NCBI GenBank assembly: GCA_002840905.1 | Contig: PHDD01000002.1 | Coordinates: forward strand, 124,001-188,000 | Length of the DNA: 64,000 nucleotides | Direction: 5' to 3' | From: Bacteroidetes bacterium HGW-Bacteroidetes-4 | GTDB taxonomy: Bacteria; Bacteroidota; Bacteroidia; Bacteroidales; SZUA-534 | Shown: positions 18,730 to 28,162 of the stretch, piece by piece | How positions within the stretch are numbered: the stretch's first letter is position 1 | How the letters are laid out: each line of letters starts with the position of its first letter | Notes under the pieces: generated by a model | What the model saw: the letters and a program-made list of their open reading frames with translations, nothing else | Told to the model about the DNA's origin: nothing | Databases searched by the model: none | Program-made: the position numbers and the translations under genes

Positions 18730-19578
18730 TTACTTTACTGCTTTCAAACTCAGGTCGAGGCTCATTATCTGATGCGTAAGCGCTCCTACCGAAATGTAAT
18801 CGACGCCGCATTCGGCATACGCCCTGAGGGTTTGTTTGGTGATGCCTCCCGATGACTCCGTCTCGAACCGGCCTGCTATCATTTGCACGGCTTCGCGGGT
18901 ATCTTCCACGGTAAAGTTATCAATCATGATGCGCTGGATGCCCCCTATGCGCAGTATTTCATCAATCTCGCTAAAGCAGCGGGCTTCCACCTCTATGGGC
19001 AGTTTCTTACCCAGTTTTTGCAGGTAGGCCTGAACACCCTCAATGGCCGGCCTTATGCCCCCGGCAAAGTCAATATGGTTGTCTTTTATCATAATCATAT
19101 CGTAAAGCCCCATGCGGTGGTTTTCGCCTCCGCCCAGCCTAACCGCCATCTTTTCGAAGACACGCATTCCGGGAGTAGTTTTGCGGGTGTCGAGCACCCG
19201 GGTTTTTAATCCACAGAGTAATTGAACGTATTCGTTGGTTTGGGTAGCAATGCCACTCATGCGCTGCATAAAATTAAGCATCAGGCGTTCGGTTTGTAAA
19301 ATGGAACGTTCGCTGCCACTGACCTCGAACACCGTATCACCCAATTCAATGGCATCGCCGTCGTTTTTAAAAACAGTGAGCTTTAAGCCGGGATCGAATT
19401 GCTCAAACACCATTCGGGCTACATCAACTCCGGCCAAAATACCGGGTTGTTTAACCAGCAAACGGGCTTTCCCCATTTGTTGGGCTGGCACACAACTCAG
19501 CGAGGTATGATCGCCATCACCAAGATCTTCACGCAAAGCCGATTGAATAAACGCTTTGATGTATTCCTTATCGTTCAT
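18730..19578 (-). CDS. nadC: Nicotinate-nucleotide diphosphorylase (carboxylating)
   Basis: 282 residues, the usual size. NadC converts quinolinate and PRPP to nicotinate mononucleotide, CO2 and pyrophosphate in de novo NAD synthesis. Diagnostic segments are LMLNFMQRMSGIATQT, DTRKTTPGMRVFEKMAV and GGGENHRMGLYDMIMIKDNHI (substrate-binding Arg, Lys and His residues), and the C-terminal GVDYISVGALTH. Its ATG overlaps the TGA of the DUF4783 gene (ATGA), pointing to translational coupling. nadE lies in the same window at 41.8 kb but in a separate unit; nadA and nadB are not present. Confidence 0.96.
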   Translation of the reverse strand: MNDKEYIKAFIQSALREDLGDGDHTSLSCVPAQQMGKARLLVKQPGILAGVDVARMVFEQFDPGLKLTVFKNDGDAIELGDTVFEVSGSERSILQTERLMLNFMQRMSGIATQTNEYVQLLCGLKTRVLDTRKTTPGMRVFEKMAVRLGGGENHRMGLYDMIMIKDNHIDFAGGIRPAIEGVQAYLQKLGKKLPIEVEARCFSEIDEILRIGGIQRIMIDNFTVEDTREAVQMIAGRFETESSGGITKQTLRAYAECGVDYISVGALTHQIMSLDLSLKAVK

Positions 19579-20000
19579 TTTTTTTCGAATCTAAATTGAT
19601 AAATAAATTTTTGTCTGTTCTCTTCTTTAACCAAATAACAAAAACGGTAAGTCTGCTGCCTGGTTTTCAGTTCGCAAAGTACAAAGTAACTGCTTCCGTT
19701 GGCGGTTTGGCTCTCGTGCAACACAGCTACTGGCTGATTTTCCTTAAAAAAAGCCTCGAGCATAAACTGCGCTTGGCGTTTGCTGTAAATGCCCTGATAT
19801 CCGGAAAGGATCAGCTCAACCTGAGGATGGAAAAAGCCAGCCAGTTTTTTTGCATCGGCTTGGTGAACCGCCTGCTCTACCTGCCGGTTAAACACCGAAT
19901 CGATGGAAGTTTGCGTTTTAGCCTCCAGCCCTTGTATCAGCAAAAACAGGAGTAACAACCCGGGAACCCGGGCACAAAAACTTTTTTTATTAAAAAACAT
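19575..20000 (-). CDS. DUF4783 exported protein
   Basis: 141 residues from the ATG at 20000. A longer in-frame reading to 20126 is unlikely, since it would overlap the rlmH start and its own promoter. A signal peptide (VPGLLLLFLLIQGLEAKTQ) precedes a SnoaL/NTF2-like fold: FNRQVEQAVHQADAKKLAGF, VELILSGYQGIYSKRQAQ and the C-terminal YLVKEENRQKFIYQFRFEKK. DUF4783 proteins are typical of Bacteroidota and often lie beside nadC and rlmH, as here. Probably periplasmic; no enzymatic role is established. First gene of the nadC operon. Confidence 0.85.
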   Translation of the reverse strand: MFFNKKSFCARVPGLLLLFLLIQGLEAKTQTSIDSVFNRQVEQAVHQADAKKLAGFFHPQVELILSGYQGIYSKRQAQFMLEAFFKENQPVAVLHESQTANGSSYFVLCELKTRQQTYRFCYLVKEENRQKFIYQFRFEKK

Positions 20001-20032
20001 TTCAGAAATTTCCACTTTATACTTGTGCCTTG

Positions 20033-20062
20033 CAAAATTAATGAGATTTGGAAAGCTACAAA
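20033..20062 (-). promoter_or_regulatory. Promoter of the DUF4783-nadC-yihY-rlpA operon
   Basis: On the minus strand TTTG (20059-20062) is followed after 18 bases by TAATTTTG (20033-20040), a good match to the Bacteroidota pattern TTTG/TAnnTTTG. Transcription would begin about 25 bases before the ATG at 20000, which supports the shorter start for that gene. Confidence 0.55.
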
Positions 20063-20115
20063 ATTTATGCAAGTTTGCATTAACTTTACAGGCATTATTT
20101 GAACTTCCAATAATT

Positions 20116-20589
20116 ATGAAAGCCATTTTACTTGTTATAGGAAAGACCGACGAAACTTACGTAAACGAGGGCATCGATAAATACAGCAAGCGCATCAACA
20201 AATACCTGCCATTTAACCTGGAGGTGATTCCCGATCTGAAGCATGCCAAAAACCTGGGCCGGGAACAACAAAAAGAAAAAGAAGGTGAGTTGATACTTAA
20301 AAAAATTAACCAAGGTGATGTGTTGATACTTTTAGACGAGGGTGGCAAAGAATTTAACTCGCATAAATTTTCGAATTGGATGAATTCCCTGATGCTATCG
20401 GGAAAAAAGCGTATGATTTTTGTGGTAGGAGGACCTTATGGATTTTCGGAGCAGGTTTATCAGAAAGCAGACTTTAAATTATCGTTATCAAAGATGACCT
20501 TTTCGCACCAAATAATCCGTTTATTGTTCTGTGAACAGTTTTACCGGGCACATACTATATTAAAAGGAGAGCCGTATCACCATGATTAA
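20116..20589 (+). CDS. rlmH: 23S rRNA (pseudouridine1915-N3)-methyltransferase
   Basis: 157 residues from the ATG at 20116, which gives the family start MKAILLVIGKTDETYVNEGI. RlmH is a small SPOUT methyltransferase that methylates pseudouridine 1915 in helix 69 of 23S rRNA on assembled ribosomes. The SAM-binding knot is seen in LLDEGGKEFNSHKFSNW, FVVGGPYGFSEQVYQKAD and LSKMTFSHQIIRLLFCEQFYRA; the C-terminus is the conserved PYHHD. It overlaps the following histidine kinase gene by 8 bp, so the two are probably co-transcribed and coupled. Confidence 0.96.
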   Translation: MKAILLVIGKTDETYVNEGIDKYSKRINKYLPFNLEVIPDLKHAKNLGREQQKEKEGELILKKINQGDVLILLDEGGKEFNSHKFSNWMNSLMLSGKKRMIFVVGGPYGFSEQVYQKADFKLSLSKMTFSHQIIRLLFCEQFYRAHTILKGEPYHHD

Positions 20590-23500
20590 AACAAAACCAG
20601 CAGCCTTTGTTAAGGGTAACAAATATGCTATACTCTTCCTGTTTTTTACGCTGGCCGGATGGGTCATCAGCCAAAGCAAGGTTCAGCTACACGAGTCTGC
20701 CCAGGTAGCCTATGCCTTTAACCAACAACTTATTGAGAAAGAACATCAGGCTGAACAGTGGATGGATACCCTTTTTAAACAACTAGAAAATAATACGTTT
20801 CACTCCTGGATAAACCGAAACAGCTATACCATCGACAACTGGTATAAGGACAAAGGACTGGCCTTTTACGTTTTTAAAGAAAACCAGCTATGGTACTGGA
20901 CCCACAATGCCCTGGTGCTCCCAAACGATACGCTATGGTATCACGCAAACTTTCAAAACCTGGGTAATGCCTGGTCCGAGGTTCGGAGCCTCAAACAAAA
21001 CAACCTGCTTTTAATTGCGCTGATTCCTATAAAAAACAGTTATCCTTACGAAAATGAGTACCTGAAAAACACCTTTCATCCTTCGTTTAAGCTAAAATGC
21101 CCAATGAGCCTGACTGTGGACAATAGTCAGGGCAAGCCCATATACAGCAAAGAAGGCACTTACCTGTTTAGCCTGCAAAACGATCAAACCTGCGAACACA
21201 AGAGTAAAACCCGGCTGGCTATTTTTCTGTTATTGACCGCTTTGATTTTTGGCCTGCTCTTTATTCGAGAAAAGTTTAAGGGCCAAAAGTTTTCGATAAA
21301 TCAATTCCTTGTGTTCAGCACTGTGCTCATTGTGTTGCGTGCTTTAATGCAGATCATTCAACAACCATCGTTTCTTGGCACACTACCTGTTTTTCAGCCC
21401 CAGTACTTTGCTTTTTCAGTACTTTTCCCCTCTTTGGGCGACTTGCTGATAACCATCAGTTTGTTGGTTTACCTGCTGCTTATTTTTTATTCAAAAGTGG
21501 AGCTTGTACCGGCTAAAACCATACCTGCCTGGCAGGCAAACTTTACCGGATGGATTTGGCTACTGTTTATAGCTGCTTATGCAGCTTTGGTACACATCCT
21601 TTTTTATCACTTGCTAATTGATTCCAATTTTCATTACGAAGCCTACGACATTCTAAACTTATCGGTTTTCAGTCTGATTGGCTATTTCATTCTAATGTCC
21701 TTATTTATAGGCTTGGTACTCCTGCTCGACAAGGCTGCCAATCAACTAAAGGGCCAGGTATCGCCTGCCCGCTGGTTACAGTGGGTGATTATTGTGCTGA
21801 CTGTTGTAAGTCCCATATTGTATGTCTCTAATCAAAAAGAAGGGTTGATTCCTACATTTTTCTTTGCCCTTATGATTGTTTTTTGGTATTGGATTCGACA
21901 GAAATTCAGCCCGCGCTTTGGTATGGTTATCATTTTAATTGCACTTTTTTCAGCTTATGCCACCTATTTTATCCGTGTTCAAAACCATAGCAAACGCATC
22001 GAAGAAAGCAAAGTACTGGCCGTTAACCTGGCCAGGGAGCAAGATCCGGTAGCCGAAGTAATTATTGGCGAAATGCTGCAAACCCTTCACAGCGACAGCA
22101 CGCTGATTGACATACTTCAGGAAGAATGGTTTCGTTTTGATGAATTGATTCAATATTTAAACTCAAACTATTTTACCGGATATCTCGGGCGCTACAATTT
22201 TCAACTAACCCTATGCAATCCAACCGATAGTGTACTTCTCGAAGGAACTGATGAACGATGGGCACATTGTCATAGTTTTTTCGATACCCTTATAAGTAAA
22301 AACGGAACAAAAACAGCCATTCCAGGGCTTTATCACCTGAAAAACCGGATAGGAGGCATTAATTATTTTGTGGAAACCACCTTTTACCTTACCAGCGGTT
22401 GGGAAGATGTTACTTTGTTTTTGGAACTTATTTCTAAACCCAATTTCGAGGTACTGGGTTATCCGGAATTATTACTGGAAAAACCCCTGGGCCTTTACAG
22501 CTCATATACCGATTTAAGCTTTGCCAAATACACCAACAACCAGCTTGTTGAACACTCCGGAGATTATCCTTATGCCCTGGATCAACCTGCTTACCTGCAA
22601 ACTAATGATGAATTCAAGGTGTTTCAGGAACAAGACTACGACCATCTTTTGTACCAAACCGGTGAAAGTGCAGTTCTGGTAAGTTTTCCTATGGTTAAGT
22701 TTTACAATGTGGTGATTTCGTTTACATACATTTTTCTGTTTCTACTGTTTCTGGTAACGGGGTTGTTAATTTTGGGAAACCGATTTACCCCCATTATCGA
22801 TTTTCAATTCAACATCAGGAACAAAATTGTGTATTCGTTAATAACCCTTTTACTGGTTTCACTTATTATTATTGGTGGAGCCACTGTTTTTTATACTTAT
22901 CAGCAATACGAGCGGACCCAGAACGATTTGCTGGCCGAAAAAATGCAAAGTGTGCTCATTGAGATTGAACACAAACTATCGAACATTACTACACTAAAGG
23001 AATTAGAGCCGACATACCTGTCTTCGTTACTGGTAAAATTCTCGAACGTATTCTATACCGATATCAATTTGTACGACACCAATGGCTACCTTTTGTCGAC
23101 TTCGCGGAATGAGATATTTGAGAAAAAACTTACCAGTCCCAAGATGCACGCCAGAGCTTACCGCGAGATGGTAATTAACAAAAAAGCCCGGGTAGTACAC
23201 AAAGAACACATCGGCAATCTGGAGTATTATTCGGCTTATTTGCCCTTTGTGGGAGCCAACCGCAAACTATTGGCATACATTAACCTGCCATATTTTACCA
23301 GAGAAGTTGTGTTCCGGCAGGAGCTTCTGCGCGTAGTGGTGGCTGTTATTAATATTTACGCTTTTCTAATCATGTTGGGAATTGCCATAGCCATTTACAT
23401 GTCGAACCGCATTACAGAACCCTTGCGGATGTTGCAAAACCGTATCAACAAAATAGATTTGAGCAAAAAGAACGAACGCATAAATTATAAGGGCAACGAC

Positions 23501-24274
23501 GAAATTGCCCAACTGGTGTATGAATACAACCGCATGCTCGATGCGCTGGATTCAAGCGCCAAACTGCTGGCTAAATCGGAACGGGAGTTGGCCTGGCGCG
23601 AAATGGCACAACAGATAGCCCATGAAATTAAAAACCCACTAACACCCATGAAACTAAGCACACAGCAATTGGAACGCTCATGGGTTAACAAGGATGCCGA
23701 TTTTGAACAACGATTGAAACGGTTTACCAGCAACCTTATTGAACAAATCGACAGTTTATCGGCCATAGCCTCGGCATTTTCGCAGTTTGCACAAATGCCC
23801 CAGCCGAGAACCGAAAAAGTAAATCTGGTAGAACGCTTGATGCAAAGCACCCAGTTGTTTAAAGAATGTACCTATGTTGAAGTCGACTTTGATTTTGATA
23901 CCCACCAGGCAATTTATATAAAAGCCGACAACGAGCGCATGTTGCAGGTATTCAATAACCTGATAAAAAATGCCATTCAGGCCATTCCCCCTACCAAACA
24001 GGGAAAAGTTCATTTAAAATTAAACCAGAAAAACGATAAGGTTTTGGTTTCCATTGGCGACAATGGCGTAGGCATTTCGAAAGAATTTGAAAACAATATG
24101 TTCCAGCCCAATTTTACCACCAAAAGCAGCGGTACGGGACTTGGCCTGGCCATAGTAAAAAATATTGTGGAAGAATTTGGCGGTTCCATCTGGTTCGAAT
24201 CGGAATATGGAAAGGGAACTACTTTTTTTGTGTCGTTTCCTGTTATAGATACTATTACCCGGATCTACAGCTAA
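20582..24274 (+). CDS. Large NtrY-like sensor histidine kinase
   Basis: 1230 residues, much longer than usual. Helix 1 (about 13-30), an extracytoplasmic region to about 210, then a cluster of seven or so helices (210-470), a second large extracytoplasmic region (470-700), a helix near 710, another helix with a sensory segment (745-905), a helix (about 910-935) and a HAMP region (SNRITEPLRMLQNRINKIDL). The kinase core has HisKA with HEIKNPLTPMKLSTQQLERSW (phospho-His near 1014), then HATPase motifs NNLIKNAIQA, DNGVGIS and GTGLGLAIVKNIVEEFGG. The HEIKNPLTP motif is NtrY-like. No response regulator is adjacent, so it is an orphan kinase. It starts inside rlmH with an 8-bp overlap. Confidence 0.92.
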   Translation: MIKTKPAAFVKGNKYAILFLFFTLAGWVISQSKVQLHESAQVAYAFNQQLIEKEHQAEQWMDTLFKQLENNTFHSWINRNSYTIDNWYKDKGLAFYVFKENQLWYWTHNALVLPNDTLWYHANFQNLGNAWSEVRSLKQNNLLLIALIPIKNSYPYENEYLKNTFHPSFKLKCPMSLTVDNSQGKPIYSKEGTYLFSLQNDQTCEHKSKTRLAIFLLLTALIFGLLFIREKFKGQKFSINQFLVFSTVLIVLRALMQIIQQPSFLGTLPVFQPQYFAFSVLFPSLGDLLITISLLVYLLLIFYSKVELVPAKTIPAWQANFTGWIWLLFIAAYAALVHILFYHLLIDSNFHYEAYDILNLSVFSLIGYFILMSLFIGLVLLLDKAANQLKGQVSPARWLQWVIIVLTVVSPILYVSNQKEGLIPTFFFALMIVFWYWIRQKFSPRFGMVIILIALFSAYATYFIRVQNHSKRIEESKVLAVNLAREQDPVAEVIIGEMLQTLHSDSTLIDILQEEWFRFDELIQYLNSNYFTGYLGRYNFQLTLCNPTDSVLLEGTDERWAHCHSFFDTLISKNGTKTAIPGLYHLKNRIGGINYFVETTFYLTSGWEDVTLFLELISKPNFEVLGYPELLLEKPLGLYSSYTDLSFAKYTNNQLVEHSGDYPYALDQPAYLQTNDEFKVFQEQDYDHLLYQTGESAVLVSFPMVKFYNVVISFTYIFLFLLFLVTGLLILGNRFTPIIDFQFNIRNKIVYSLITLLLVSLIIIGGATVFYTYQQYERTQNDLLAEKMQSVLIEIEHKLSNITTLKELEPTYLSSLLVKFSNVFYTDINLYDTNGYLLSTSRNEIFEKKLTSPKMHARAYREMVINKKARVVHKEHIGNLEYYSAYLPFVGANRKLLAYINLPYFTREVVFRQELLRVVVAVINIYAFLIMLGIAIAIYMSNRITEPLRMLQNRINKIDLSKKNERINYKGNDEIAQLVYEYNRMLDALDSSAKLLAKSERELAWREMAQQIAHEIKNPLTPMKLSTQQLERSWVNKDADFEQRLKRFTSNLIEQIDSLSAIASAFSQFAQMPQPRTEKVNLVERLMQSTQLFKECTYVEVDFDFDTHQAIYIKADNERMLQVFNNLIKNAIQAIPPTKQGKVHLKLNQKNDKVLVSIGDNGVGISKEFENNMFQPNFTTKSSGTGLGLAIVKNIVEEFGGSIWFESEYGKGTTFFVSFPVIDTITRIYS

Positions 24275-24300
24275 AAAAAAGAAAGGAACAAAAATACTTT

Positions 24301-24326
24301 GTCTGCTTTCTGTAATAAAAGCAGAC
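24301..24326. terminator. Hairpin between convergent kinase and mutS2 genes
   Basis: A 9-bp perfect stem, GTCTGCTTT (24301-24309) with AAAGCAGAC (24318-24326), sits in the 63-bp gap between convergent stop codons. No long T tract follows on either strand, so termination is plausible from position but not certain. Confidence 0.4.
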
Positions 24327-24337
24327 CGTTATTCTGC

Positions 24338-26827
24338 TTACCCAAGCTTTACAACGGTAATTCCTGCTCCTCCAAATTCCACGTGCTCGTCTTCAACTTT
24401 TCGGACCATATCGACTGTAAAAAGGTATTCACGAATAAGTTGCCTTAATATTCCGTTCCCTTTTCCATGTAAAATTTTTACTTCGTGTGCACCCACCATA
24501 ATGGCTTCGTCAATAAAATCCTGAACTGTTTGAATGGCTTCGTCGGCACGTTTGCCTCGCACATCGAGTCCGGGCTTAAAAGCCATTTTTCGTTGGTTAA
24601 GTTCATAGGCTTGCTTAAATTTAGCACTTCCCCCCTGCTGGCGCATTATGCTTTTTTTCTCTTGCTGTTCCAAAGCTTCCAGTTTGGTAACGGCAACGGT
24701 AGTTAATAAGTTGCCAAAAGCCACCACAGCATTTTTGTTACCCAGTTCCATTATTTCGCCTACCGAAGTTTGCCCTTTTATGCGCACCGGCATACCAATA
24801 GTAAAGGGCTGTTCGCGTACAAGTTTTTTCTTTTCAGGTTGTTCTGTTTTTGGTTCTGCTTTTGGTTTTTTTACTTTGCTTTCGCGTTCCTTAAGTTTTT
24901 GCATTTTGCGTTGAATACTTTCCTGTTCAGCACTGTTTGCAGCAACTACTTCTTCTTTAAAATTGTTGAGTTCCTTTCGCGCTTCAAGCGTTTTTCCTTT
25001 TTCAGCCTGTGATTCCTTAATTTTTCGGACTGTATTTTCAATAATTTTATTGGTATCGTTCAGTAGTTTTTGTGCTTCGAAACGGGCATTTTGGCTAACT
25101 TCTTTACTAAACTCAGTAGCTTTGGCCAGTTCCTGCTTTTCTTTTTCCATCATTTCCTCGAGCCGGCGCTCAATTTTTCGGATGTTTTCCCTTTTGTTTT
25201 CCCAGTAACGTTTATCGCGAAGAATCTGGCGCAGGTGCTTGTCGAAATGTACCTGATCCTCGCCTACTTTCGATTTAGCATCTTCAATTATATCCTGCGA
25301 TAAACCAATTTTATAAGCAATCTCAAAGGCAAAGCTGCTTCCCGGCTTACCCATTTCGAGCTTAAAAAGGGGTTCCAGTTTTTGCGTATCATACAACATG
25401 GCGCCGTTTACTATTCCCTCCTGCGACGATGCAAAATGCTTAAGGTTGGTATAGTGAGTGGTAATTACCCCAAAAACCTTATCGGTATTCAGCTTGTTTA
25501 AAACTGCTTCGGCGATAGCCCCACCAAGCATGGGTTCGGTACCGGTTCCAAACTCGTCGATTAAAACCAGACTTTGCGCATCGGCATTGCGTGTAAAATG
25601 CTTCATGCTGAGCAAGTGCGAACTGTAGGTACTCAAATCGTTTTCGATGCTTTGTTCATCTCCAATGTCGATGAAAATATTTTTAAACAAACCGACTTTG
25701 CTGTCGGGTTCAACCGGAATGAGCAGGCCACATTGCAGCATATATTGCAACAACCCCACGGTTTTTAAACAAACCGATTTTCCGCCGGCATTGGGACCTG
25801 AAATCAATAAAATGCGATTGGTGCTGTTCAGGCTAATGGTTAAGGGAACCACGTTACGGTTTTCTTGTTTAAACGACAAATACAATAAGGGATGCATGGC
25901 CTGATTCCACTGCAAAACCCGGGTATCACTTAATTCAGGCATTGTTCCACCGATTCGCTGTGCAAACCGCGCTTTGGCCCGGATAAAATCCATAATTCCC
26001 AGCAGCATCAGGGCATCGTCCAAATCGTCGGTGTAAGGCCTAATGGTTTCGGTAAAATCTTTCAGAATACGTACAATCTCCCTTCGCTCATCAGCTTCAA
26101 GACTTGAAATCTGATTGTTGATTTCAACTACCGGTGCGGGTTCCACATAGCAGGTTTTTCCCGTGGCCGATTCGTCGTGAATAATTCCGGAAATTTTACG
26201 CTTGAACGATACCGGTACAGGAATTACAGAACGTCCGTCGCGCATGGCCAAAGTAGCATCTGCATCAACCCAACCCTCTTTTTGTGCCTGGTGAATAATG
26301 CGGTGAATCAGTTTGGAAACCTCCTGCTGCTTGGCTGCCAAATCGCTGCGAATGTGGGCAAGTTCCGGCGATGCTTTATCACGAATTTTTCCCTGCCCGT
26401 TTAAAATTTTGTCGATACCATCGGTAACATAGGCATGAACAGTTACTTTATCGGCTATGGCTTTCAGGTGGGGGTATTTTTCGGCTGCTTCGTCCTTTTT
26501 AAAAAAGCGCAGAATGTTTTTTACCGTTTGTAAGGCCCTGCGTAGGTTGAACAATTCACTGGTTTCTAAAAAGGTTCCGGAAACCCGCATCTTGGCAAAA
26601 GCCGTACGAAGATCAAAATAATGATCGGTAGGGAATTCGTCGCCCGATTCGAGCAGGAGCCTGAATTCCTGCGTCTCGACCAAACGCAGATGCAAAGCAC
26701 TGTAGTTATCTAAAAATCGCATCTGCTCTACCAAGTCCTTACCTAATTCGCTAATACAATGCTCTTTTAGCAGCTCACGTACTTTTACAAAATCAATTTT
26801 ATGTTCAAAGTTCTCCGGATAAATCAC
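24338..26827 (-). CDS. mutS2: Endonuclease MutS2 (Smr-domain MutS homologue)
   Basis: 829 residues starting at a GTG (26827), which gives the conserved beginning MIYPENFEHKIDFVKVRELL; no better ATG exists nearby. MutS core and lever domains lead to the ATPase with Walker A GPNAGGKSV (about residue 340) and the segment LVLIDEFGTGTEP. A long charged coiled coil (about 515-665) follows, then a KOW-like part, then the C-terminal Smr domain with LDVRGKRADEAIQ and HGKGNGILR. MutS2 is linked to suppression of recombination and, in Bacillus, to rescue of collided ribosomes. There is no mismatch-recognition domain, as expected for MutS2. Confidence 0.95.
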   Translation of the reverse strand: MIYPENFEHKIDFVKVRELLKEHCISELGKDLVEQMRFLDNYSALHLRLVETQEFRLLLESGDEFPTDHYFDLRTAFAKMRVSGTFLETSELFNLRRALQTVKNILRFFKKDEAAEKYPHLKAIADKVTVHAYVTDGIDKILNGQGKIRDKASPELAHIRSDLAAKQQEVSKLIHRIIHQAQKEGWVDADATLAMRDGRSVIPVPVSFKRKISGIIHDESATGKTCYVEPAPVVEINNQISSLEADERREIVRILKDFTETIRPYTDDLDDALMLLGIMDFIRAKARFAQRIGGTMPELSDTRVLQWNQAMHPLLYLSFKQENRNVVPLTISLNSTNRILLISGPNAGGKSVCLKTVGLLQYMLQCGLLIPVEPDSKVGLFKNIFIDIGDEQSIENDLSTYSSHLLSMKHFTRNADAQSLVLIDEFGTGTEPMLGGAIAEAVLNKLNTDKVFGVITTHYTNLKHFASSQEGIVNGAMLYDTQKLEPLFKLEMGKPGSSFAFEIAYKIGLSQDIIEDAKSKVGEDQVHFDKHLRQILRDKRYWENKRENIRKIERRLEEMMEKEKQELAKATEFSKEVSQNARFEAQKLLNDTNKIIENTVRKIKESQAEKGKTLEARKELNNFKEEVVAANSAEQESIQRKMQKLKERESKVKKPKAEPKTEQPEKKKLVREQPFTIGMPVRIKGQTSVGEIMELGNKNAVVAFGNLLTTVAVTKLEALEQQEKKSIMRQQGGSAKFKQAYELNQRKMAFKPGLDVRGKRADEAIQTVQDFIDEAIMVGAHEVKILHGKGNGILRQLIREYLFTVDMVRKVEDEHVEFGGAGITVVKLG

Positions 26828-26841
26828 AAGCTTTTTTTCTG

Positions 26842-26849
26842 CAAAAATA
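26842..26849 (-). promoter_or_regulatory. Candidate -7 element for mutS2
   Basis: TATTTTTG on the minus strand matches TAnnTTTG, 14 bp before the GTG start of mutS2, leaving a very short leader. No clear -33 element. Confidence 0.3.
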
Positions 26850-27006
26850 ATGTTATGATTTTAATTGGGGCCGTATTTACGTTTTGATTTGCATTTTTGT
26901 TGTATCGCACAAATCATCGGGTATGAATCCTCAAAGCACGCCTTGGAAAGTTATTCCGCAGCTGATCTGCTCAAAGCGCAGGCGTGGCTAAGGTTTATTA
27001 CACCCT

Positions 27007-27077
27007 CCGATTTCATCGGGATTATTCGACTAACAAATTTCAGTTCGCTCGCTTCTGAAATTTGAGTCTCACGAATA
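27007..27077. repeat. Nested inverted repeats upstream of unknown gene
   Basis: A small hairpin CCGAT-ATCGG (27007-27019) is followed by a long imperfect inverted repeat (27023-27077). The core of the long repeat is a perfect 10-bp pair CAAATTTCAG (27034-27043) and CTGAAATTTG (27055-27064), with outer arms TATTCG and CGAATA. It looks like a small interspersed palindromic element. Its right arm supplies the TTTG of the promoter of the next gene. Confidence 0.55.
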
Positions 27078-27090
27078 AATGCTATTTTTG
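27061..27090 (+). promoter_or_regulatory. Promoter of the unknown exported protein gene
   Basis: TTTG (27061-27064), 18 bases, then TATTTTTG (27083-27090): a full Bacteroidota-type promoter. Transcription would start near 27097, about 20 bases before the ATG at 27116, which argues against the in-frame TTG at 27107. Confidence 0.55.
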
Positions 27091-27115
27091 TTTTGGGTAA
27101 AATTAATTGCTTTAC

Positions 27116-28093
27116 ATGATGCGCTTATCCATTTGTTTGATTTTTATTGGTCTTCACCTGAATCTTTGGTCGCAGGATATGCTTTTCTTAAGAACTGGCG
27201 AAAAACTCAATTGCACCATTGTTGCCATCGACACGCAATTTGTTTCGGTGTGCATTCAGGGAACAAAGCATGATGAAAATCGCATGGTACCACTTTCACA
27301 GGTTGATTCGATGGTTTGGAACAACAAAAGCAGTAATTATTTAAGGCATCAATCCCCAGCAGGTTTTTCCAATCCAAAAGATTCCTCATCGAACGTTGAA
27401 GGGAACTATTTATATCTTTTTACAGGAAATTTCATCAGAGGAAAAACCATAGATTTAATGGAACCTTTGTTCGGGAATTCCTATCTGCTTATTGATGGAA
27501 ATAAGTTCTCTGCGCATGAAGTGAAGTTTTTCTCGAACGATGAGGGCTTTTATGCTAATACCATTAAATTACAAGGTCTTTCTACTTCTTCTTTCGCACG
27601 AAGGGTACGAAAAGGACGCATTAATCTGTACGAACGCACCACCTATGATGCTACTGCGCTGAGTTATGGATATGCCGGAACACCAGGTTTTGGAGGACAT
27701 GGAACTTATGGAACGGTAGGTGGATTTGGGGTTGGTGCATCATTACCACACACCAAATTTTATTACAACAAAGGTTTTGGCGACATAAAGCATCTGGACT
27801 TTTACAGCTTAAAAAATGATATGGCTGACGATCCACTTGCTCTTGCGGCTTTAAATAACTGGAATCAAACACGCAAAAAAGGGAATGCCTTTTTATACTC
27901 CAGTCTTTTGGTAACCGGTGTCAGCTTTATTGCATTCACCACTAAAATTACCGAAAGCGATGATCCCCGGGTTACGGTTGAGTTGGTTGGCCTATCGTTG
28001 GGTGTTTCAGGTTTATTAATAAAATATTTAGCATGGGATAGAAACATAAACCCACGCAACCTGAAAAAAAGTGTCGATATGTATAACCGCTAA
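27116..28093 (+). CDS. Exported protein of unknown function
   Basis: 325 residues from the ATG at 27116. A signal peptide (MMRLSICLIFIGLHLNLWSQ) leads to DMLFLRTGEKLNCTIVAIDTQFVSV, a beta-rich opening in which a cell-surface protein describes a small SH3-like module; the spacing resembles several Bacteroidota exported proteins of unknown role. A glycine-rich stretch lies at about 180-210 (YGYAGTPGFGGHGTYGTVGGFGVG). Near the C-terminus there is a hydrophobic pair (about 265-280 and 295-310) that may be two membrane helices. I do not recognise a family. It is preceded by its own promoter and followed 69 bp later by an MBL gene. Confidence 0.65.
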   Translation: MMRLSICLIFIGLHLNLWSQDMLFLRTGEKLNCTIVAIDTQFVSVCIQGTKHDENRMVPLSQVDSMVWNNKSSNYLRHQSPAGFSNPKDSSSNVEGNYLYLFTGNFIRGKTIDLMEPLFGNSYLLIDGNKFSAHEVKFFSNDEGFYANTIKLQGLSTSSFARRVRKGRINLYERTTYDATALSYGYAGTPGFGGHGTYGTVGGFGVGASLPHTKFYYNKGFGDIKHLDFYSLKNDMADDPLALAALNNWNQTRKKGNAFLYSSLLVTGVSFIAFTTKITESDDPRVTVELVGLSLGVSGLLIKYLAWDRNINPRNLKKSVDMYNR

Positions 28094-28162
28094 AAGGTTT
28101 TGTTGTTATAGTAAAAACAAATAACAGGAAAAGAGAACTACTTTATAAAATATTTTAAAAAT

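Noticed and set aside
20001-20126. 42-residue extension of the DUF4783 protein.
   Set aside because: It overlaps the rlmH start and the promoter at 20033-20062, and removes the signal peptide from the N-terminus.
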